64,000 bases of DNA from an uncultured Pelagibacteraceae bacterium. GTDB taxonomy: Bacteria > Pseudomonadota > Alphaproteobacteria > Pelagibacterales > Pelagibacteraceae. The notes beneath the pieces were generated by a model. That model was given only the letters and a program-made list of their open reading frames with translations, was not told the origin of the DNA and ran no database searches. The first letter of the stretch is position 1, and each line of letters starts with the position of its first letter. Below are positions 17,451 to 28,640 of the stretch, in pieces. A program made the position numbers and the translations under genes. The stretch covers positions 91,113-155,112 of the forward strand of contig CACGAU010000002.1 in assembly GCA_902571135.1 (NCBI GenBank), in the 5' to 3' direction.

Positions 17451-18865
17451 ATAATATTAATTCTTGAAACAACTTCTATTAACTGACTTGGGAATATGAA
17501 GTATAAAAGAATTAATATAGTTGAAACTGTAAGAGAAAGTTTTAACCATAAGCTATGGTCATTGTCATATTTATCTTTTTCCTTATCAAAATACATAATT
17601 TTTATAATTCTTAGATAATAAAAAGCTGCAACCACAGTTGATAACAACCCTACTATAGCTAAGAAATACATTGATTGTTCCAATACTGCTTTAAAAACGT
17701 AAAATTTTGCGAAGAAACCTGCTAAAGGCGGTATACCTGCTAAAGAAAACAATATTACAAGTAAGCATAAAGATAATAGTGGATGGTTTTTTGATAATCC
17801 TGAGAGATCATCAATATTTTCATAATATTGATCTTTTCTTCTTAACATTAATAGACATGAAAAAAGAGCTAAATTCATAACAACATAAATAGAAATATAA
17901 ATTATCGAACTTTGAATTCCCTCGTTTGATGCTGTGGCTAAACCAGCTAATGTGTAACCAATGTGTCCTATTGAACTGTAAGCAATTAGTCTTTTAATAT
18001 TAGTTTGTCCTATAGCAGCAACTGCTCCAAAAACCATAGAAGCTATAGATAAGAAAACTATTATCATTTGCCATTGATCAATTAAATTTAAAAAAGGAAC
18101 ATATAAAAATCTAATAAATACAGTCAAAGCAGCTACCTTTGGTACTATTGTGAAAAACAAAGTTACAGTTGTTGGAGACCCTTCATAAACATCAGGTGCC
18201 CACATATGGAATGGAACTGCAGAAATTTTAAATGCTAAACCAACTAATATGAAGACAATCCCAAAAGTTAAAACATATTCCTCAGAATTTAGTTGATTTG
18301 ATATTATATCAAAATTGGTAGAACCTGAAAAACCATAAACTAAAGAACATCCATATAATAATAATCCTGATGATAATGCACTTAAAACAAAATATTTCAA
18401 ACCAGCTTCTGATGATTTTAATTGATCTCTGTTATATGTTGCTAGTACGTAAAGAGCTAGTGATTGTAATTCTAAGCCCATATAAAAAACAATTAAATCA
18501 TTTGAACTGATCATTACCATCATTCCAAGAATTGAACTCAAAATAAGAACTGGATATTCTATATTATATATTTTAAATGTTTTTAAATAAGTTGACGAAA
18601 TAACTAAAACTAAAAAACCTCCAATTAAAGTTATAATTTTCATTAGCGAGGACATACTGTCAATCACAACGCTTTCATTAAACAAAGTTTCTCTAGTTAT
18701 AGAGAAAGTTTCATTAAATGTTATTATTGTTGTAATTAAAATTACAAACAAAGATAAATTAAAAGTAATTTTAGAACTGTCATTTTTAAACACACCTAAA
18801 ATAAGTAAAAACATAATTGATAAAGAAATAAAAATTTCAGGTAATATTAAATTTAAATTTTCCAT
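17447..18865 (-). CDS. nuoN: NADH-quinone oxidoreductase subunit N
   Basis: Antiporter-like membrane subunit of complex I. The 472-residue protein has about 14 transmembrane helices with the conserved charged helices of the Mrp-type fold: a Glu in FYMGLELQSLALYVLATY and Lys residues in GLAFKISAVPFHMWAPDVYEG and NIKRLIAYSSIGHIGY. It is the last nuo gene. It starts 1 bp after nuoM and ends overlapping birA, so complex I transcription runs straight on into cofactor and RNA-decay genes. Confidence 0.95.
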   Translation of the reverse strand: MENLNLILPEIFISLSIMFLLILGVFKNDSSKITFNLSLFVILITTIITFNETFSITRETLFNESVVIDSMSSLMKIITLIGGFLVLVISSTYLKTFKIYNIEYPVLILSSILGMMVMISSNDLIVFYMGLELQSLALYVLATYNRDQLKSSEAGLKYFVLSALSSGLLLYGCSLVYGFSGSTNFDIISNQLNSEEYVLTFGIVFILVGLAFKISAVPFHMWAPDVYEGSPTTVTLFFTIVPKVAALTVFIRFLYVPFLNLIDQWQMIIVFLSIASMVFGAVAAIGQTNIKRLIAYSSIGHIGYTLAGLATASNEGIQSSIIYISIYVVMNLALFSCLLMLRRKDQYYENIDDLSGLSKNHPLLSLCLLVILFSLAGIPPLAGFFAKFYVFKAVLEQSMYFLAIVGLLSTVVAAFYYLRIIKIMYFDKEKDKYDNDHSLWLKLSLTVSTILILLYFIFPSQLIEVVSRINII

Positions 18866-18866
18866 A

Positions 18867-20348
18867 TTATTTACTAGCTATATTTGTGTTATGCATATTA
18901 ATTAAATCAGTAACAGAAACTTCAATAGTGTTGATTAATGGATCGGGGTAAAAACCAAAAAATAAGATTGGTGCAGCTAAACAAGATAAAATAAAATATT
19001 CAGATCTATTTAAATCTAAAATTTTTTTAAGATCTTCATTAAGTAATTTTCCAAATACTACTCTTTTATAGAGCCATAACATGTATGCGGCTCCTAAAAT
19101 AACTCCTATACTTGCTATAACAGCTACTAAAAAATTATCCTTGAAAGCTCCCATTAATATTAAAAACTCACCAATAAAACCACTGGTTCCAGGTAAACCA
19201 AGCGATGCTAAAGCAAATAACATGAACAGTATTGAATATTTTGGAATTACAGAAACTAGTCCACCATATGTACTTATCAATCTAGAATGCATTCTGTCAT
19301 AAACTACGCCAACAGTTAAAAATAATGCTGCCGAAACTAAGCCATGGCTTATCATTTGAATTATACTTCCTTCAATTCCTTGTTGTTGCAAAGTGAATAT
19401 ACCTAAAGTTACAAAGCCCATATGCGCAACTGAAGAATAAGCAATTAACTTTTTCATATCCTCCTGCATTAAAGCTATTAGTGAAGTAAATATGATTGCT
19501 ATAACACTCAAAGTGTAAATTAATGGTGTAAATACTTCTGATGCAACCGGGAAAAGACCTAAAGAAAATCTTATAAAACCATATCCAGCCATCTTTAATA
19601 AAATTGCGGCTAATAATACAGATCCTGCTGTAGGAGCCTCAACGTGCGCATCAGGTAACCATGTATGAACTGGCCACATAGGTGTTTTAACTGCAAATGA
19701 ACTAAAAAATGCTAACCACAATAGGTTTTGATATTTAACATCAATACCAATTTCATATAGTTGAACTACGTCAGTTGTTCCTGTAATCCAATAAATTGAA
19801 ATTATTGCAACTAACATTAAAACAGAACCTAACAATGTGTATAAAAAGAATTTGAATGCAGAATAAACCCTTCTTGCACCTCCCCAAATACCAATAATTA
19901 AAAACATTGGTATTAGTCCAGCTTCAAAAAATAAATAGAATACAACTAAATCAAGTGCACAGAAAACACCAATCATGAAACTTTCCATGATTAGAATTGC
20001 AATTAAAAAATCTCTCAATCTATTTTTAACAGAATTATTTACAGATATTATACAAAGGGGAGTTATAAATGTTGTTAATATTATAAATAAAATTGAAATA
20101 CCATCAACTCCAACTTTATAATTAATAAATCCTTCAATCCATGTTCTATCTTCTACAAATTGAAAAGTAGACGTTGATTGGTCAAAAGAAATCCAAAGAT
20201 AAATCGAAATTAAAAAATTAACTACAGTTGTAAACAAAGCAACATATTTAGCAGTTAAATTATTTCCTTCTTTATCTTTGGTAAAAAATAAAAATAAAGC
20301 ACCAACTATTGGTAATAATATTAAAGATGAAAGAATAGGAAAATTCAT
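18867..20348 (-). CDS. nuoM: NADH-quinone oxidoreductase subunit M
   Basis: Antiporter-like proton-pumping subunit of complex I, 493 aa with about 14 helices. Conserved features are the Glu-containing helix in FYLFFEAGLIPMFLIIGIWG, the broken helix segment AVKTPMWPVHTWLPDAHVEA, and the Lys helix DMKKLIAYSSVAHMGFV. It overlaps nuoL by one base and is followed by nuoN after 1 bp. No missing segments were seen. Confidence 0.95.
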   Translation of the reverse strand: MNFPILSSLILLPIVGALFLFFTKDKEGNNLTAKYVALFTTVVNFLISIYLWISFDQSTSTFQFVEDRTWIEGFINYKVGVDGISILFIILTTFITPLCIISVNNSVKNRLRDFLIAILIMESFMIGVFCALDLVVFYLFFEAGLIPMFLIIGIWGGARRVYSAFKFFLYTLLGSVLMLVAIISIYWITGTTDVVQLYEIGIDVKYQNLLWLAFFSSFAVKTPMWPVHTWLPDAHVEAPTAGSVLLAAILLKMAGYGFIRFSLGLFPVASEVFTPLIYTLSVIAIIFTSLIALMQEDMKKLIAYSSVAHMGFVTLGIFTLQQQGIEGSIIQMISHGLVSAALFLTVGVVYDRMHSRLISTYGGLVSVIPKYSILFMLFALASLGLPGTSGFIGEFLILMGAFKDNFLVAVIASIGVILGAAYMLWLYKRVVFGKLLNEDLKKILDLNRSEYFILSCLAAPILFFGFYPDPLINTIEVSVTDLINMHNTNIASK

Positions 20349-22258
20349 TATTTAACTATTAAAAAAGTTAGTAAAGCAGAGAAACCTAACAACATTACAA
20401 ATGCATATTGATAGATAAAACCACTTTGAAATTTAGTTGCTTTAATTGAACATTTTTTTATAAAAGAAGAAATTCCATCAGGACCAAAACCATCAATTAT
20501 AGTTCCATCACAAAATTTCCACAAAAATAAACCTAGTTTTTTTGAGGATTTAATAAACAAGACATCGTACAACTCGTCAAAATACCATTTATTGACTAAA
20601 AAATTATACAAAGGTTTGTTCATAAAAACTATTGAATTAGGTAATTCTTTGTTTTTTACAAATAAGTAATAAGCAATTGGAATAGATACTAAAACTAAAC
20701 AAGGTGTTAAAAGTAAAAACCATAAAGGTGGATGTTCAGTGCTTAAAGGCTCTAAAAACTTAATAGACCCTGCCCAGAATAAATTATCACTATGACCAAT
20801 AAATAGTCCTTTAAATAGAAAACCAGCAAATACCGCTCCTATTGAAAGAATAAATAATGGAACAAGCATAACTAATGGAGACTCGTGCGTTTCTTCTATT
20901 TTGATCTCTTTATTATTGTACTCTCCATGGAAAGTTTTAAATATCAATCTCCATGAATAAATAGATGTTAAAAATGCTGTAATTATTCCAATCCCAGCTG
21001 CATAATAACCAGTAGTATTGCCTTTTAAATACGCAAATTCTATAATTGCGTCTTTAGAATAAAATCCTGACAAAAATGGAAAACCTGTTAAAGCGAGCGT
21101 TCCAATTATCATTAAAGCATAGGTATATGGTAACTTTTTCCATACACCTCCCATTTTATTTATATTTTGCTCATCATTAAATGCATGGATTACTGAACCA
21201 GATCCTAAAAATAATAAAGCTTTGAAAAATGCATGAGTAAATAAGTGAAACATGGCAACATTGTATGCACCTACACCAGCAGCAAAAAACATATAACCAA
21301 GTTGGCTACATGTAGAGTAAGCAATAATTTTTTTTATATCTGTTTGAACTAGAGCGACGGTTGCTGCAAAGAATGCTGTGGTCATTCCAACAATAGTTAT
21401 AAAATTTAGTATCAATGGTGAATATTCATAAATTGGAGAACATCTTACAACTAAGAAAACACCAGCTGTTACCATCGTTGCTGCGTGAATTAATGCAGAA
21501 ACAGGTGTTGGACCTTCCATAGCATCAGGTAGCCATGTATGAAGTAATATCTGCGCAGATTTACCCATTGCCCCAATAAACAAAAGTAAACAAACTAAAT
21601 CTATTGCTTTAACTTCAAAACCTAAAAAGGATAAATTTTTATCTACAACCGTTGGAATTTGTTGAAAAACATCTGAGTAATTAACTGTTCCAAATAAATA
21701 AAATATTAAAAAAATTCCTAAAGCAAAACCAAAGTCACCTACTCTATTTACAACAAATGCTTTTATGGCTGCAGCATTTGCACTTTCTTTTTTAAACCAA
21801 AAACCAATTAAGAAGTAAGAACATAGACCAACACCTTCCCAACCAAAAAAAAGTTGAATAAAATTGTCTGATGTTACTAGCATCAACATTGCAAATGTAA
21901 ACAATGATAAATAAGCCATAAATCTTGGCTTATGAGGATCATGTGACATATAACCAATTGAATAGATATGTACTAAAGCTGATACAGAAGTTACAACCAC
22001 TAACATCACTGCTGATAATGGATCAATTAACATTGACCAATTTACATTAAGTGACCCTGAGCTTATCCAGGTAGCTATAACAATATTTTCTTCGTATTGA
22101 TTTACAATTACTTGATAAAGAACATTAATTGATAAGAGTGCAGAAATTGAAACAAGAGCACTTGTTACTATTTCAGAATTTCTATCACCGATATATCTTC
22201 CAAAAAAACCAGAGATTATTGAAGCAATAAGCGGAAGAAATATAATTGATAGTTCCAT
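20348..22258 (-). CDS. nuoL: NADH-quinone oxidoreductase subunit L
   Basis: The largest, distal antiporter-like subunit of complex I (636 aa). It carries the conserved FFGWEGVGLCSYFLIGFWF segment with the functional Glu, KSAQILLHTWLPDAMEGPTP, and DIKKIIAYSTCSQLGYMF. The C-terminal part should form the long lateral helix that lies along nuoM and nuoN and ends in an anchor helix (FVMLLGFSALLTFLIV). It starts 2 bp after nuoK. Confidence 0.95.
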   Translation of the reverse strand: MELSIIFLPLIASIISGFFGRYIGDRNSEIVTSALVSISALLSINVLYQVIVNQYEENIVIATWISSGSLNVNWSMLIDPLSAVMLVVVTSVSALVHIYSIGYMSHDPHKPRFMAYLSLFTFAMLMLVTSDNFIQLFFGWEGVGLCSYFLIGFWFKKESANAAAIKAFVVNRVGDFGFALGIFLIFYLFGTVNYSDVFQQIPTVVDKNLSFLGFEVKAIDLVCLLLFIGAMGKSAQILLHTWLPDAMEGPTPVSALIHAATMVTAGVFLVVRCSPIYEYSPLILNFITIVGMTTAFFAATVALVQTDIKKIIAYSTCSQLGYMFFAAGVGAYNVAMFHLFTHAFFKALLFLGSGSVIHAFNDEQNINKMGGVWKKLPYTYALMIIGTLALTGFPFLSGFYSKDAIIEFAYLKGNTTGYYAAGIGIITAFLTSIYSWRLIFKTFHGEYNNKEIKIEETHESPLVMLVPLFILSIGAVFAGFLFKGLFIGHSDNLFWAGSIKFLEPLSTEHPPLWFLLLTPCLVLVSIPIAYYLFVKNKELPNSIVFMNKPLYNFLVNKWYFDELYDVLFIKSSKKLGLFLWKFCDGTIIDGFGPDGISSFIKKCSIKATKFQSGFIYQYAFVMLLGFSALLTFLIVK

Positions 22259-22260
22259 GA

Positions 22261-22572
22261 TTATCCTTTTAACTTATCTATTTCTTCAACCCTTATTGTT
22301 CCAGAGTTTCTGAAATACACGACAATGATTGCTAATCCTATGGCCGCTTCTGCTGCTGCAACAGTAAGAATGAATAGAGTAAAAACTTGTCCTGCTAAAT
22401 CTCCTAAATAAATAGAAAAAGCAACCAAGTTGATATTTACAGCTAGTAATATCAATTCAATACTCATTAAAATGACAATGATGTTCTTTCTATTAAGAAA
22501 AATACCAATTACTCCAATTGAAAAAATAACAGCACCTAAAGTTAAATAATGTCCTAAACCTATATCAATCAT
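22261..22572 (-). CDS. nuoK: NADH-quinone oxidoreductase subunit K
   Basis: Small membrane subunit of complex I with three helices in 103 residues. The conserved glutamates lie in [18 protein letters not shown] (about residues 36-53) and in the [13 protein letters not shown] segment (about 71-83). It overlaps nuoJ by 8 bp and precedes nuoL by 2 bp, in the standard nuoJ-K-L order. Confidence 0.95.
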   Translation of the reverse strand: MIDIGLGHYLTLGAVIFSIGVIGIFLNRKNIIVILMSIELILLAVNINLVAFSIYLGDLAGQVFTLFILTVAAAEAAIGLAIIVVYFRNSGTIRVEEIDKLKG

Positions 22573-23197
22573 CTATTTTAACTCCCTTATTGCTCTGCAC
22601 TTCTAACACCTCAACACCTTCTGCTCTTTCTCTAGATATTTGTTTGATATAACTTTGTTTTTTAACTCCAGATCTTTGTCTAAAAGTCAATACAATGGCT
22701 CCAATCATAGCTACTAGTAGGATCATTCCACTTATTTGAAACACATGAATATAATCAGTGTATAAAATTTGGCCCAATGAATGAGTGTTGCTTATACTTG
22801 TATTAGCAAGTGAATTGTTAATATCAAAAATTTCTGGTTTATATTTCCAGCCACCTATCACAATTATAATTTCAAAGAAAATTAATGTGCTTATAATTAA
22901 ACCAACTGGGATATGTTTAGAGGTTGCTTGACCTGCAAACCATTGATTTTTTTGTTGGGCTACGTTTAACATCATAACAACAAACAAAAATAAAACTGCT
23001 ACAGCGCCAACATAAACAATTAGCATTATCATCCCCAAAAATTCAGCGCCAATCATTATGAAAAGACATGAGATACTTATAAAATCAAGAATTAAGAAAA
23101 ATACTGAGTGAACAGTATTTTTAGAAGCTGTTACCATTATAGCTGAAACAACAGCAATTATAGAAAATGTATAAAAGAAAATAGCGTGTGCAATCAT
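22565..23197 (-). CDS. nuoJ: NADH-quinone oxidoreductase subunit J
   Basis: Membrane subunit of complex I at the junction with the peripheral arm, 210 aa. Five predicted helices include the conserved [20 protein letters not shown] segment (about residues 50-69), which contains the pi-bulge region. The final helix [18 protein letters not shown] is followed by a charged cytoplasmic tail. It lies 2 bp after nuoI and overlaps nuoK by 8 bp. Confidence 0.94.
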   Translation of the reverse strand: MIAHAIFFYTFSIIAVVSAIMVTASKNTVHSVFFLILDFISISCLFIMIGAEFLGMIMLIVYVGAVAVLFLFVVMMLNVAQQKNQWFAGQATSKHIPVGLIISTLIFFEIIIVIGGWKYKPEIFDINNSLANTSISNTHSLGQILYTDYIHVFQISGMILLVAMIGAIVLTFRQRSGVKKQSYIKQISRERAEGVEVLEVQSNKGVKIDD

Positions 23198-23199
23198 TT

Positions 23200-23685
23200 T
23201 TATCTATGGATATTGTCAGCTTTAATATTAGCCTCCAAAACATTCTCCCATCTATCACCATTATCTAATAATTTTTCTTTTGTGTAATAAAGTTCTTCTC
23301 TTGTTTCCGTTGAAAACTCAAAATTTGGACCTTGTACTATTGCATCTACTGGACAAGCTTCTTCACATAAGCCACAATAAATGCACTTCATCATATCAAT
23401 ATCGTAACGAGTTGTTTTTCTACTTCCATCTTCTCGTTCAGCTGACTCAATTGTTATTGCCTGTGCTGGGCAAACTGCTTCACATAATTTACAAGCAATA
23501 CATCTTTCTTCTCCGTTTGGATATCTTCTCAAAGCATGCTCACCTCTAAAACGAGGACTAATTTTACCTTTTTCAAATGGGTAATTAATTGTTTTTTTTG
23601 ATTTAAACAATTCTTTTATAGCAATCAACAAACCTCCAATGAAGTCTGTCATCAATATAGTTTTAAAAAATCTTGAAATCTTCAT
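23200..23685 (-). CDS. nuoI: NADH-quinone oxidoreductase subunit I
   Basis: Iron-sulfur subunit carrying clusters N6a and N6b between the peripheral arm and the quinone site. Two CxxCxxCxxxC motifs are intact: [12 protein letters not shown] at residues 62-73 and [12 protein letters not shown] at 101-112. The 161-residue length and the N-terminal amphipathic helix that sits on the membrane are typical of the alphaproteobacterial and mitochondrial TYKY type. It follows nuoH after 2 bp. Confidence 0.96.
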   Translation of the reverse strand: MKISRFFKTILMTDFIGGLLIAIKELFKSKKTINYPFEKGKISPRFRGEHALRRYPNGEERCIACKLCEAVCPAQAITIESAEREDGSRKTTRYDIDMMKCIYCGLCEEACPVDAIVQGPNFEFSTETREELYYTKEKLLDNGDRWENVLEANIKADNIHR

Positions 23686-23687
23686 TA

Positions 23688-24686
23688 TTAATTCACAGGT
23701 AAAAGGTTAAAATAAAACAAATAGCTAGCTGTCAATACCACCCAAATTAAAGAAAGAGGAAGAAAAACTTTCCAACCAAGTCTCATTAATTGGTCATATC
23801 TATATCTAGGTACTATTGCCTTAACTAAAGCAAAAAGAATGAACAAAAGAAGAATTTTTAATATTAACCATATTGCACCTGGTACTAACGTAAATGGATA
23901 AACATCAATTGGGGACATCCACCCACCTAAAAATAATATTGCTCCCATCGCACACATCAATAAAATATTTGCATACTCACCCAACCAAAACATTGCATAC
24001 ATCATTCCTGAATATTCTGTTTGATAACCGGCAACCAACTCTGCTTCTGCTTCAGGTAAATCAAACGGAGGCCTGTTAGTTTCAGCTAAAGCGGAAATAA
24101 AAAATATTACAAACATTGGAAATAATGGAATTACAAACCACATATTTTGTTGAGCAATAACGATGTCGTTTAAATTCAGTGAACCAACACAAAGTAAAAC
24201 ATTGATAATTATTACTCCAATTGAAACCTCATAAGATACCATTTGAGCAGCTGAACGAATTGCCCCTAAAAATGGATATTTGGAGTTTGATGCCCATCCA
24301 CCCATTATTATTCCGTAAACACCTAGTGAAGAAACAGCAAATAAGTAAAGAATTCCAACATTGATATCTGCCAAAACCTGAGTTGCGCTAAATGGAATTA
24401 CAGCCCATGCGATCAAAGCTAAAGTCATCGTGACTATAGGAGCCAGTATGAAAATCACTTTATTTGAACTAGATGGAATAATGATTTCTTTAAATATATA
24501 TTTTAAAGCATCAGCTAAAGATTGTAATAAACCGAACGGACCAACAACATTAGGTCCTTGTCTTTTTTGAACAAAAGCCCAAACCCTTCTATCTAGCCAA
24601 ACTATCATTGCTACAGAAACAAGAACAGGAACTAGTAAGAATAAAATCTTATAAACTTCTTGAAAAACTATACTCAAGTATTCCAT
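23688..24686 (-). CDS. nuoH: NADH-quinone oxidoreductase subunit H
   Basis: Membrane subunit forming the quinone chamber of complex I, 332 aa with eight helices. The signature loops are present: [20 protein letters not shown] at about residues 31-50 and [20 protein letters not shown] at about 198-217. The latter carries the conserved acidic residues that link quinone chemistry to proton channels. It follows nuoG after 1 bp. Confidence 0.96.
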   Translation of the reverse strand: MEYLSIVFQEVYKILFLLVPVLVSVAMIVWLDRRVWAFVQKRQGPNVVGPFGLLQSLADALKYIFKEIIIPSSSNKVIFILAPIVTMTLALIAWAVIPFSATQVLADINVGILYLFAVSSLGVYGIIMGGWASNSKYPFLGAIRSAAQMVSYEVSIGVIIINVLLCVGSLNLNDIVIAQQNMWFVIPLFPMFVIFFISALAETNRPPFDLPEAEAELVAGYQTEYSGMMYAMFWLGEYANILLMCAMGAILFLGGWMSPIDVYPFTLVPGAIWLILKILLLFILFALVKAIVPRYRYDQLMRLGWKVFLPLSLIWVVLTASYLFYFNLLPVN

Positions 24687-24687
24687 A

Positions 24688-26715
24688 TTAACCTTCTGTA
24701 CCTGTTGATTTTAAATTTAATTTAGAGTTATTACATTCAACCATCGTTTTAGATGATCTAGCAATTACATTTGAAAAATAATAGTCTTTTACATTGATTA
24801 TTAAATTTTCATTTTTAAATTCATTAGTAGAATTATTAATCTCATTTACTTTTTTTTCTTTTTGTAAATTTAAATAGTTAAACATGCTGCTTTCTAATTC
24901 ATTTTTGTCATTAAATAATTTTCTATTATTCATAAATTCAGTTAGTTCATTTATTATTTGCCAATCTTCTTTTGCTTCACCTGGTGGATAAGATGCTTTA
25001 TAGGCTTTTTGAATTTTACCCTCTAGATTAGTAAAATATCCATCTTGTTCAGTGTAAGCAGCGCCTGGTAAAATAATATCAGCAGACTCAGCACCTTTGT
25101 CACCATGACTACCTTGGTAAATTATAAATTCATCTTTTTTATCAAATTCTAAATTGTCTTGACCTACAAGATAAACAATATCAAATTTATGTTCTTTTAA
25201 ATCATTTATTAAGTTATTTTCATTATTAATTATTCCAAGATCAATATTTCCTACGGTTGCTGCATCAGTTGATAAAATATTTAAAGAATTCCATTCATCT
25301 GAAATTTTATTATTTTTTGATAAAAATTCTTTTGTTTTATTAAACAAAAATTCTGAAGACTTTAATCTAAGTAGAGACTCACCAATAATAATTATTGGTC
25401 TTTTTGAATTAATAATTTCTTTAGATAAGTCATGATTTCCCTCAAGAATATTATTTAAAGTTTGTGTTTGACCATCTAAACTTTGATAAGGATAAGTTAA
25501 ATCACCAACATCATTAAGTGAAATAATTTTTGTATTATTGTTTAAGTAAGCTTTCCTAATTCTAGCATTTAAAATAGTTGCTTCATATCTTGGATTTGCA
25601 CCTGCTATCAAAATTAAATCTGCTTCTTCTATACCATTTATAGAAGAATTAAATAAATAGTTTTCTCTTTTTGAAGTATTTATAAATCTATTATCAGATC
25701 TTGACTCATAATTTTTACTATCAATTGTTCGATCAAAAAATTCTTTAAAAATATAACTGGTCTCCATATTGGTTAAATCGCCAACAAAACCACATATTTT
25801 TTCTTTAGATGTGTTTTCAATTTTAGATTTAATTATTTTATACACTTCATCCCATGAAGCCTTTTCAAACTTGCCGTTGTATTTGATAAATGGATTATCT
25901 AATCTTTGATGTAAAAGACCGTCACAAGCATATCTTGTTTTATCTGAGATCCATTCTTCATTAATATCTTCATTTATAATTGGAAGTACTCTTTTGACTT
26001 CCCAATCATATGTATCTACTCTTACGTTTGATCCTATTGCGTCCATTACATCAATTGTTTCTGTTTTCTTTAGTTCCCATGGTCTAGCTTCAAATACATA
26101 AGGTTTTGATGTTAGGGCTCCTACTGGACATAAATCTACAACATTAGCAGACAATTCAGATTGCATTGACTGCTCTAGATAAGTTGTAATTTGCATATCT
26201 TCACCTCTTCCTATAGCACCAAGCTCTGGAACCCCCGCAACTTCCGTTGCAAATCTTACACATCTCGTACAGTGAATGCATCTTGTCATTTGAGTTTTTA
26301 TTAATGGTCCCATATTTTTTTCAGGAACTGCTCTTTTGTTTTCTTTAAATCTTGATTTGTCGACACCATAGTACATTGATTGATCTTGAAGATCACATTC
26401 ACCTCCTTGATCACACACTGGACAATCCAAGGGATGGTTTGCTAATAAAAATTCCATCACTCCCTTACGAGCTTTTTCTACTAAAGCAGTATTTGTTTTA
26501 ATATTCATGCCCTCAGCAGCTGGCATAGCACATGAAGCAATTGGTTTAGGAGATTTTTCCATTTCAACTAAACACATTCTGCAGTTACCTGCTATAGATA
26601 ATTTTTCATGGTAACAAAATCTTGGAATTTCAACTCCAGCTTTTTCGCAAGCTTGAAGTACAGTTAAACCTTCTTCGACTTCTACTTCTATTTCATTTAC
26701 TTTTAATTTAAGCAT
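24688..26715 (-). CDS. nuoG: NADH-quinone oxidoreductase subunit G
   Basis: Large iron-sulfur subunit of the NADH dehydrogenase arm, 675 aa. The N-terminal [2Fe-2S] ferredoxin domain has its ligands in [16 protein letters not shown] (about residues 33-48). The His-containing segment [18 protein letters not shown] (about 94-111) and the [10 protein letters not shown] motif follow, and then a molybdopterin-oxidoreductase-like domain without cofactor. The C-terminal third is divergent and Asn/Lys-rich. It overlaps nuoF by 8 bp. Confidence 0.95.
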   Translation of the reverse strand: MLKLKVNEIEVEVEEGLTVLQACEKAGVEIPRFCYHEKLSIAGNCRMCLVEMEKSPKPIASCAMPAAEGMNIKTNTALVEKARKGVMEFLLANHPLDCPVCDQGGECDLQDQSMYYGVDKSRFKENKRAVPEKNMGPLIKTQMTRCIHCTRCVRFATEVAGVPELGAIGRGEDMQITTYLEQSMQSELSANVVDLCPVGALTSKPYVFEARPWELKKTETIDVMDAIGSNVRVDTYDWEVKRVLPIINEDINEEWISDKTRYACDGLLHQRLDNPFIKYNGKFEKASWDEVYKIIKSKIENTSKEKICGFVGDLTNMETSYIFKEFFDRTIDSKNYESRSDNRFINTSKRENYLFNSSINGIEEADLILIAGANPRYEATILNARIRKAYLNNNTKIISLNDVGDLTYPYQSLDGQTQTLNNILEGNHDLSKEIINSKRPIIIIGESLLRLKSSEFLFNKTKEFLSKNNKISDEWNSLNILSTDAATVGNIDLGIINNENNLINDLKEHKFDIVYLVGQDNLEFDKKDEFIIYQGSHGDKGAESADIILPGAAYTEQDGYFTNLEGKIQKAYKASYPPGEAKEDWQIINELTEFMNNRKLFNDKNELESSMFNYLNLQKEKKVNEINNSTNEFKNENLIINVKDYYFSNVIARSSKTMVECNNSKLNLKSTGTEG

Positions 26716-28039
26716 TTTTTTTATCCAATAAATGTTGATCTACTAAATATGGAATATTATTTTTCTTTTGAACAATAGGATCCAAATTGTTTCTTTTCTC
26801 AATTTCTTTTTTAAAGTGTCTAAGCAATCCTTGAACTGGCCATGATGAACCTTCTCCAAAAGCACAAATAGTATGTCCAGCAATTTGATTTGTAACATCA
26901 CCTAACATATCTACTTCATCCTTGGTTGCATCACCTTTTGCCATCCTCTCAAGCATTCTCCACATCCAACCTGAGCCTTCTCTACAAGGTGTACATTGAC
27001 CACAACTCTCATGTTTGTAAAATCTTGCAATTCTAGCCATACATTTAATGATATCCTGATCTTTATTAATAACCACAATACCTGCTGTACCAAGTCCACT
27101 TTTTTCTTCAACGCAAGCATCAAAGTCCATTTTTAAAGTTTCACATCTCTCTTTCGGTATTAATGGCATTGAGGAACCTCCAGGTATTACAGCCTGTAGA
27201 TTTTCCCATCCACCAATTACACCTCCAGCATGAACTTCTATTAATTCTTTTAAAGGAATACTCATTTCTTCTTCAACATTACAAGGATTGTTTACATTTC
27301 CAGAAATACAAAAAATTTTGGTTCCAGTATTTTTTTCTCTTCCTAAAGAAGCAAACCATTTGGCTCCCCTTCTTAAAATTGTTGGGACCACTGCAATTGT
27401 TTCAACATTATTAATTATTGTAGGGCATCCATATAGACCTATCAAAGCTGGAAAAGGCGGTTTTAATCTAGGTTGACCTTTTTTACCTTCTAAACTTTCA
27501 AGTAGCGCAGTTTCTTCACCACAAATATATGCACCGGCTCCGTAATGAATATAAATATCTAAATCCCATCCTGTACCAGCTGCGTTTTTACCTAACAATT
27601 TTTTTTCATAAGCTTCATCTATTGCTGCTTGAAGTTTTTGACCATCAACAAAATATTCTCCTCTAATATAAATATAACAAACATGTGCTTGCACTGCATA
27701 AGATGCTATTAAACAACCTTCTATTAACTTGTGAGGTTCAAATCTTAAAATATCTCTGTCTTTACAAGTCCCTGGTTCAGACTCATCGCCATTAATAACT
27801 AAGTAATGTGGTCTAGATCCGACTTCTTTTGGCGCAAATGACCATTTTAAACCAGTAGGAAATCCTGCTCCACCTCGACCTCTTAATTGAGATTCTTTAA
27901 TTTCATTAATTATCCAGTCTCTTCCTTTGTCAGTAATTTCTTTTGTATTTACCCAATCACCTCTCTCTTGTGATGAAGATACATCTGAGCCTTTATCATT
28001 ATACAAATTTTGAAAAATTCTATCTTGATCTTTAAGCAT
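26708..28039 (-). CDS. nuoF: NADH-quinone oxidoreductase subunit F
   Basis: NADH- and FMN-binding subunit of complex I with cluster N3, 443 aa. The NADH-site glycine-rich segment [16 protein letters not shown] is at about residues 52-67. The FMN segment [19 protein letters not shown] is at about 167-185, and the cluster ligands are in [12 protein letters not shown]. It overlaps nuoE by 8 bp at its start and nuoG by 8 bp at its end. Confidence 0.96.
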   Translation of the reverse strand: MLKDQDRIFQNLYNDKGSDVSSSQERGDWVNTKEITDKGRDWIINEIKESQLRGRGGAGFPTGLKWSFAPKEVGSRPHYLVINGDESEPGTCKDRDILRFEPHKLIEGCLIASYAVQAHVCYIYIRGEYFVDGQKLQAAIDEAYEKKLLGKNAAGTGWDLDIYIHYGAGAYICGEETALLESLEGKKGQPRLKPPFPALIGLYGCPTIINNVETIAVVPTILRRGAKWFASLGREKNTGTKIFCISGNVNNPCNVEEEMSIPLKELIEVHAGGVIGGWENLQAVIPGGSSMPLIPKERCETLKMDFDACVEEKSGLGTAGIVVINKDQDIIKCMARIARFYKHESCGQCTPCREGSGWMWRMLERMAKGDATKDEVDMLGDVTNQIAGHTICAFGEGSSWPVQGLLRHFKKEIEKRNNLDPIVQKKNNIPYLVDQHLLDKKNA

Positions 28040-28640
28040 TTTTTAAATCCATTAAGGTTTTCCTATTATTTTCAGGTTCATTATTTACTCTTCCTCTATA
28101 CGAACCAGGTTTTGGGGTTTCTCCATTTAAAATTTTATCTAAAATATCTAAAGTTTTTTGTTTATCTAAATCTTCATAATAGTCATCATTAATTTGCATC
28201 ATTGGAGCATTGACGCATGCTCCCAAACATTCAACTTCCATCCAAGAACAACTTTTATCATTTGATAATTCACATTCGTTTTCAGAAATTTTTTCTTTAC
28301 AAGCCTCAACTAATTGATTTGCACCTCTTATCATACATGGTGTTGTGGTACATACTTGAACAAAGTATTTGCCTACAGGAGCTAAATTATACATTGTATA
28401 AAAAGTAGCTACCTCATAAACTTTAATGTAAGGCATGTCTAAAAACTTAGCGATGTACTTCATTGCAGCTAAAGGTATCCAGTTATTATTTTGTTTTTGA
28501 GCTATATAAAGTAAGGCCATTACAGCACTTTGCTGTTTACCTTGAGGATATTTTGCAAGAATAACATTTGCTGCTTCTAATGATGAAGCATTAAATTCAA
28601 AACTTTCTGGCTGATCTTTAGCAGGTCTTCTTAAACTCAT
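28032..28640 (-). CDS. nuoE: NADH-quinone oxidoreductase subunit E
   Basis: Thioredoxin-like [2Fe-2S] subunit (cluster N1a), 202 aa. Ligand cysteines lie in [13 protein letters not shown] (first pair) and [14 protein letters not shown] (second pair). The N-terminal helical region ([20 protein letters not shown]) and [11 protein letters not shown] are typical. The tail beyond residue 170 is an alphaproteobacterial-style extension with [14 protein letters not shown]. It overlaps nuoD by 4 bp. Confidence 0.95.
   Translation of the reverse strand: MSLRRPAKDQPESFEFNASSLEAANVILAKYPQGKQQSAVMALLYIAQKQNNNWIPLAAMKYIAKFLDMPYIKVYEVATFYTMYNLAPVGKYFVQVCTTTPCMIRGANQLVEACKEKISENECELSNDKSCSWMEVECLGACVNAPMMQINDDYYEDLDKQKTLDILDKILNGETPKPGSYRGRVNNEPENNRKTLMDLKNA

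Noticed and set aside
17059..17454. A 131-codon plus-strand frame over birA
   Set aside because: Antisense shadow of the biotin ligase gene; its apparent hydrophobic content mirrors AT-rich codons.
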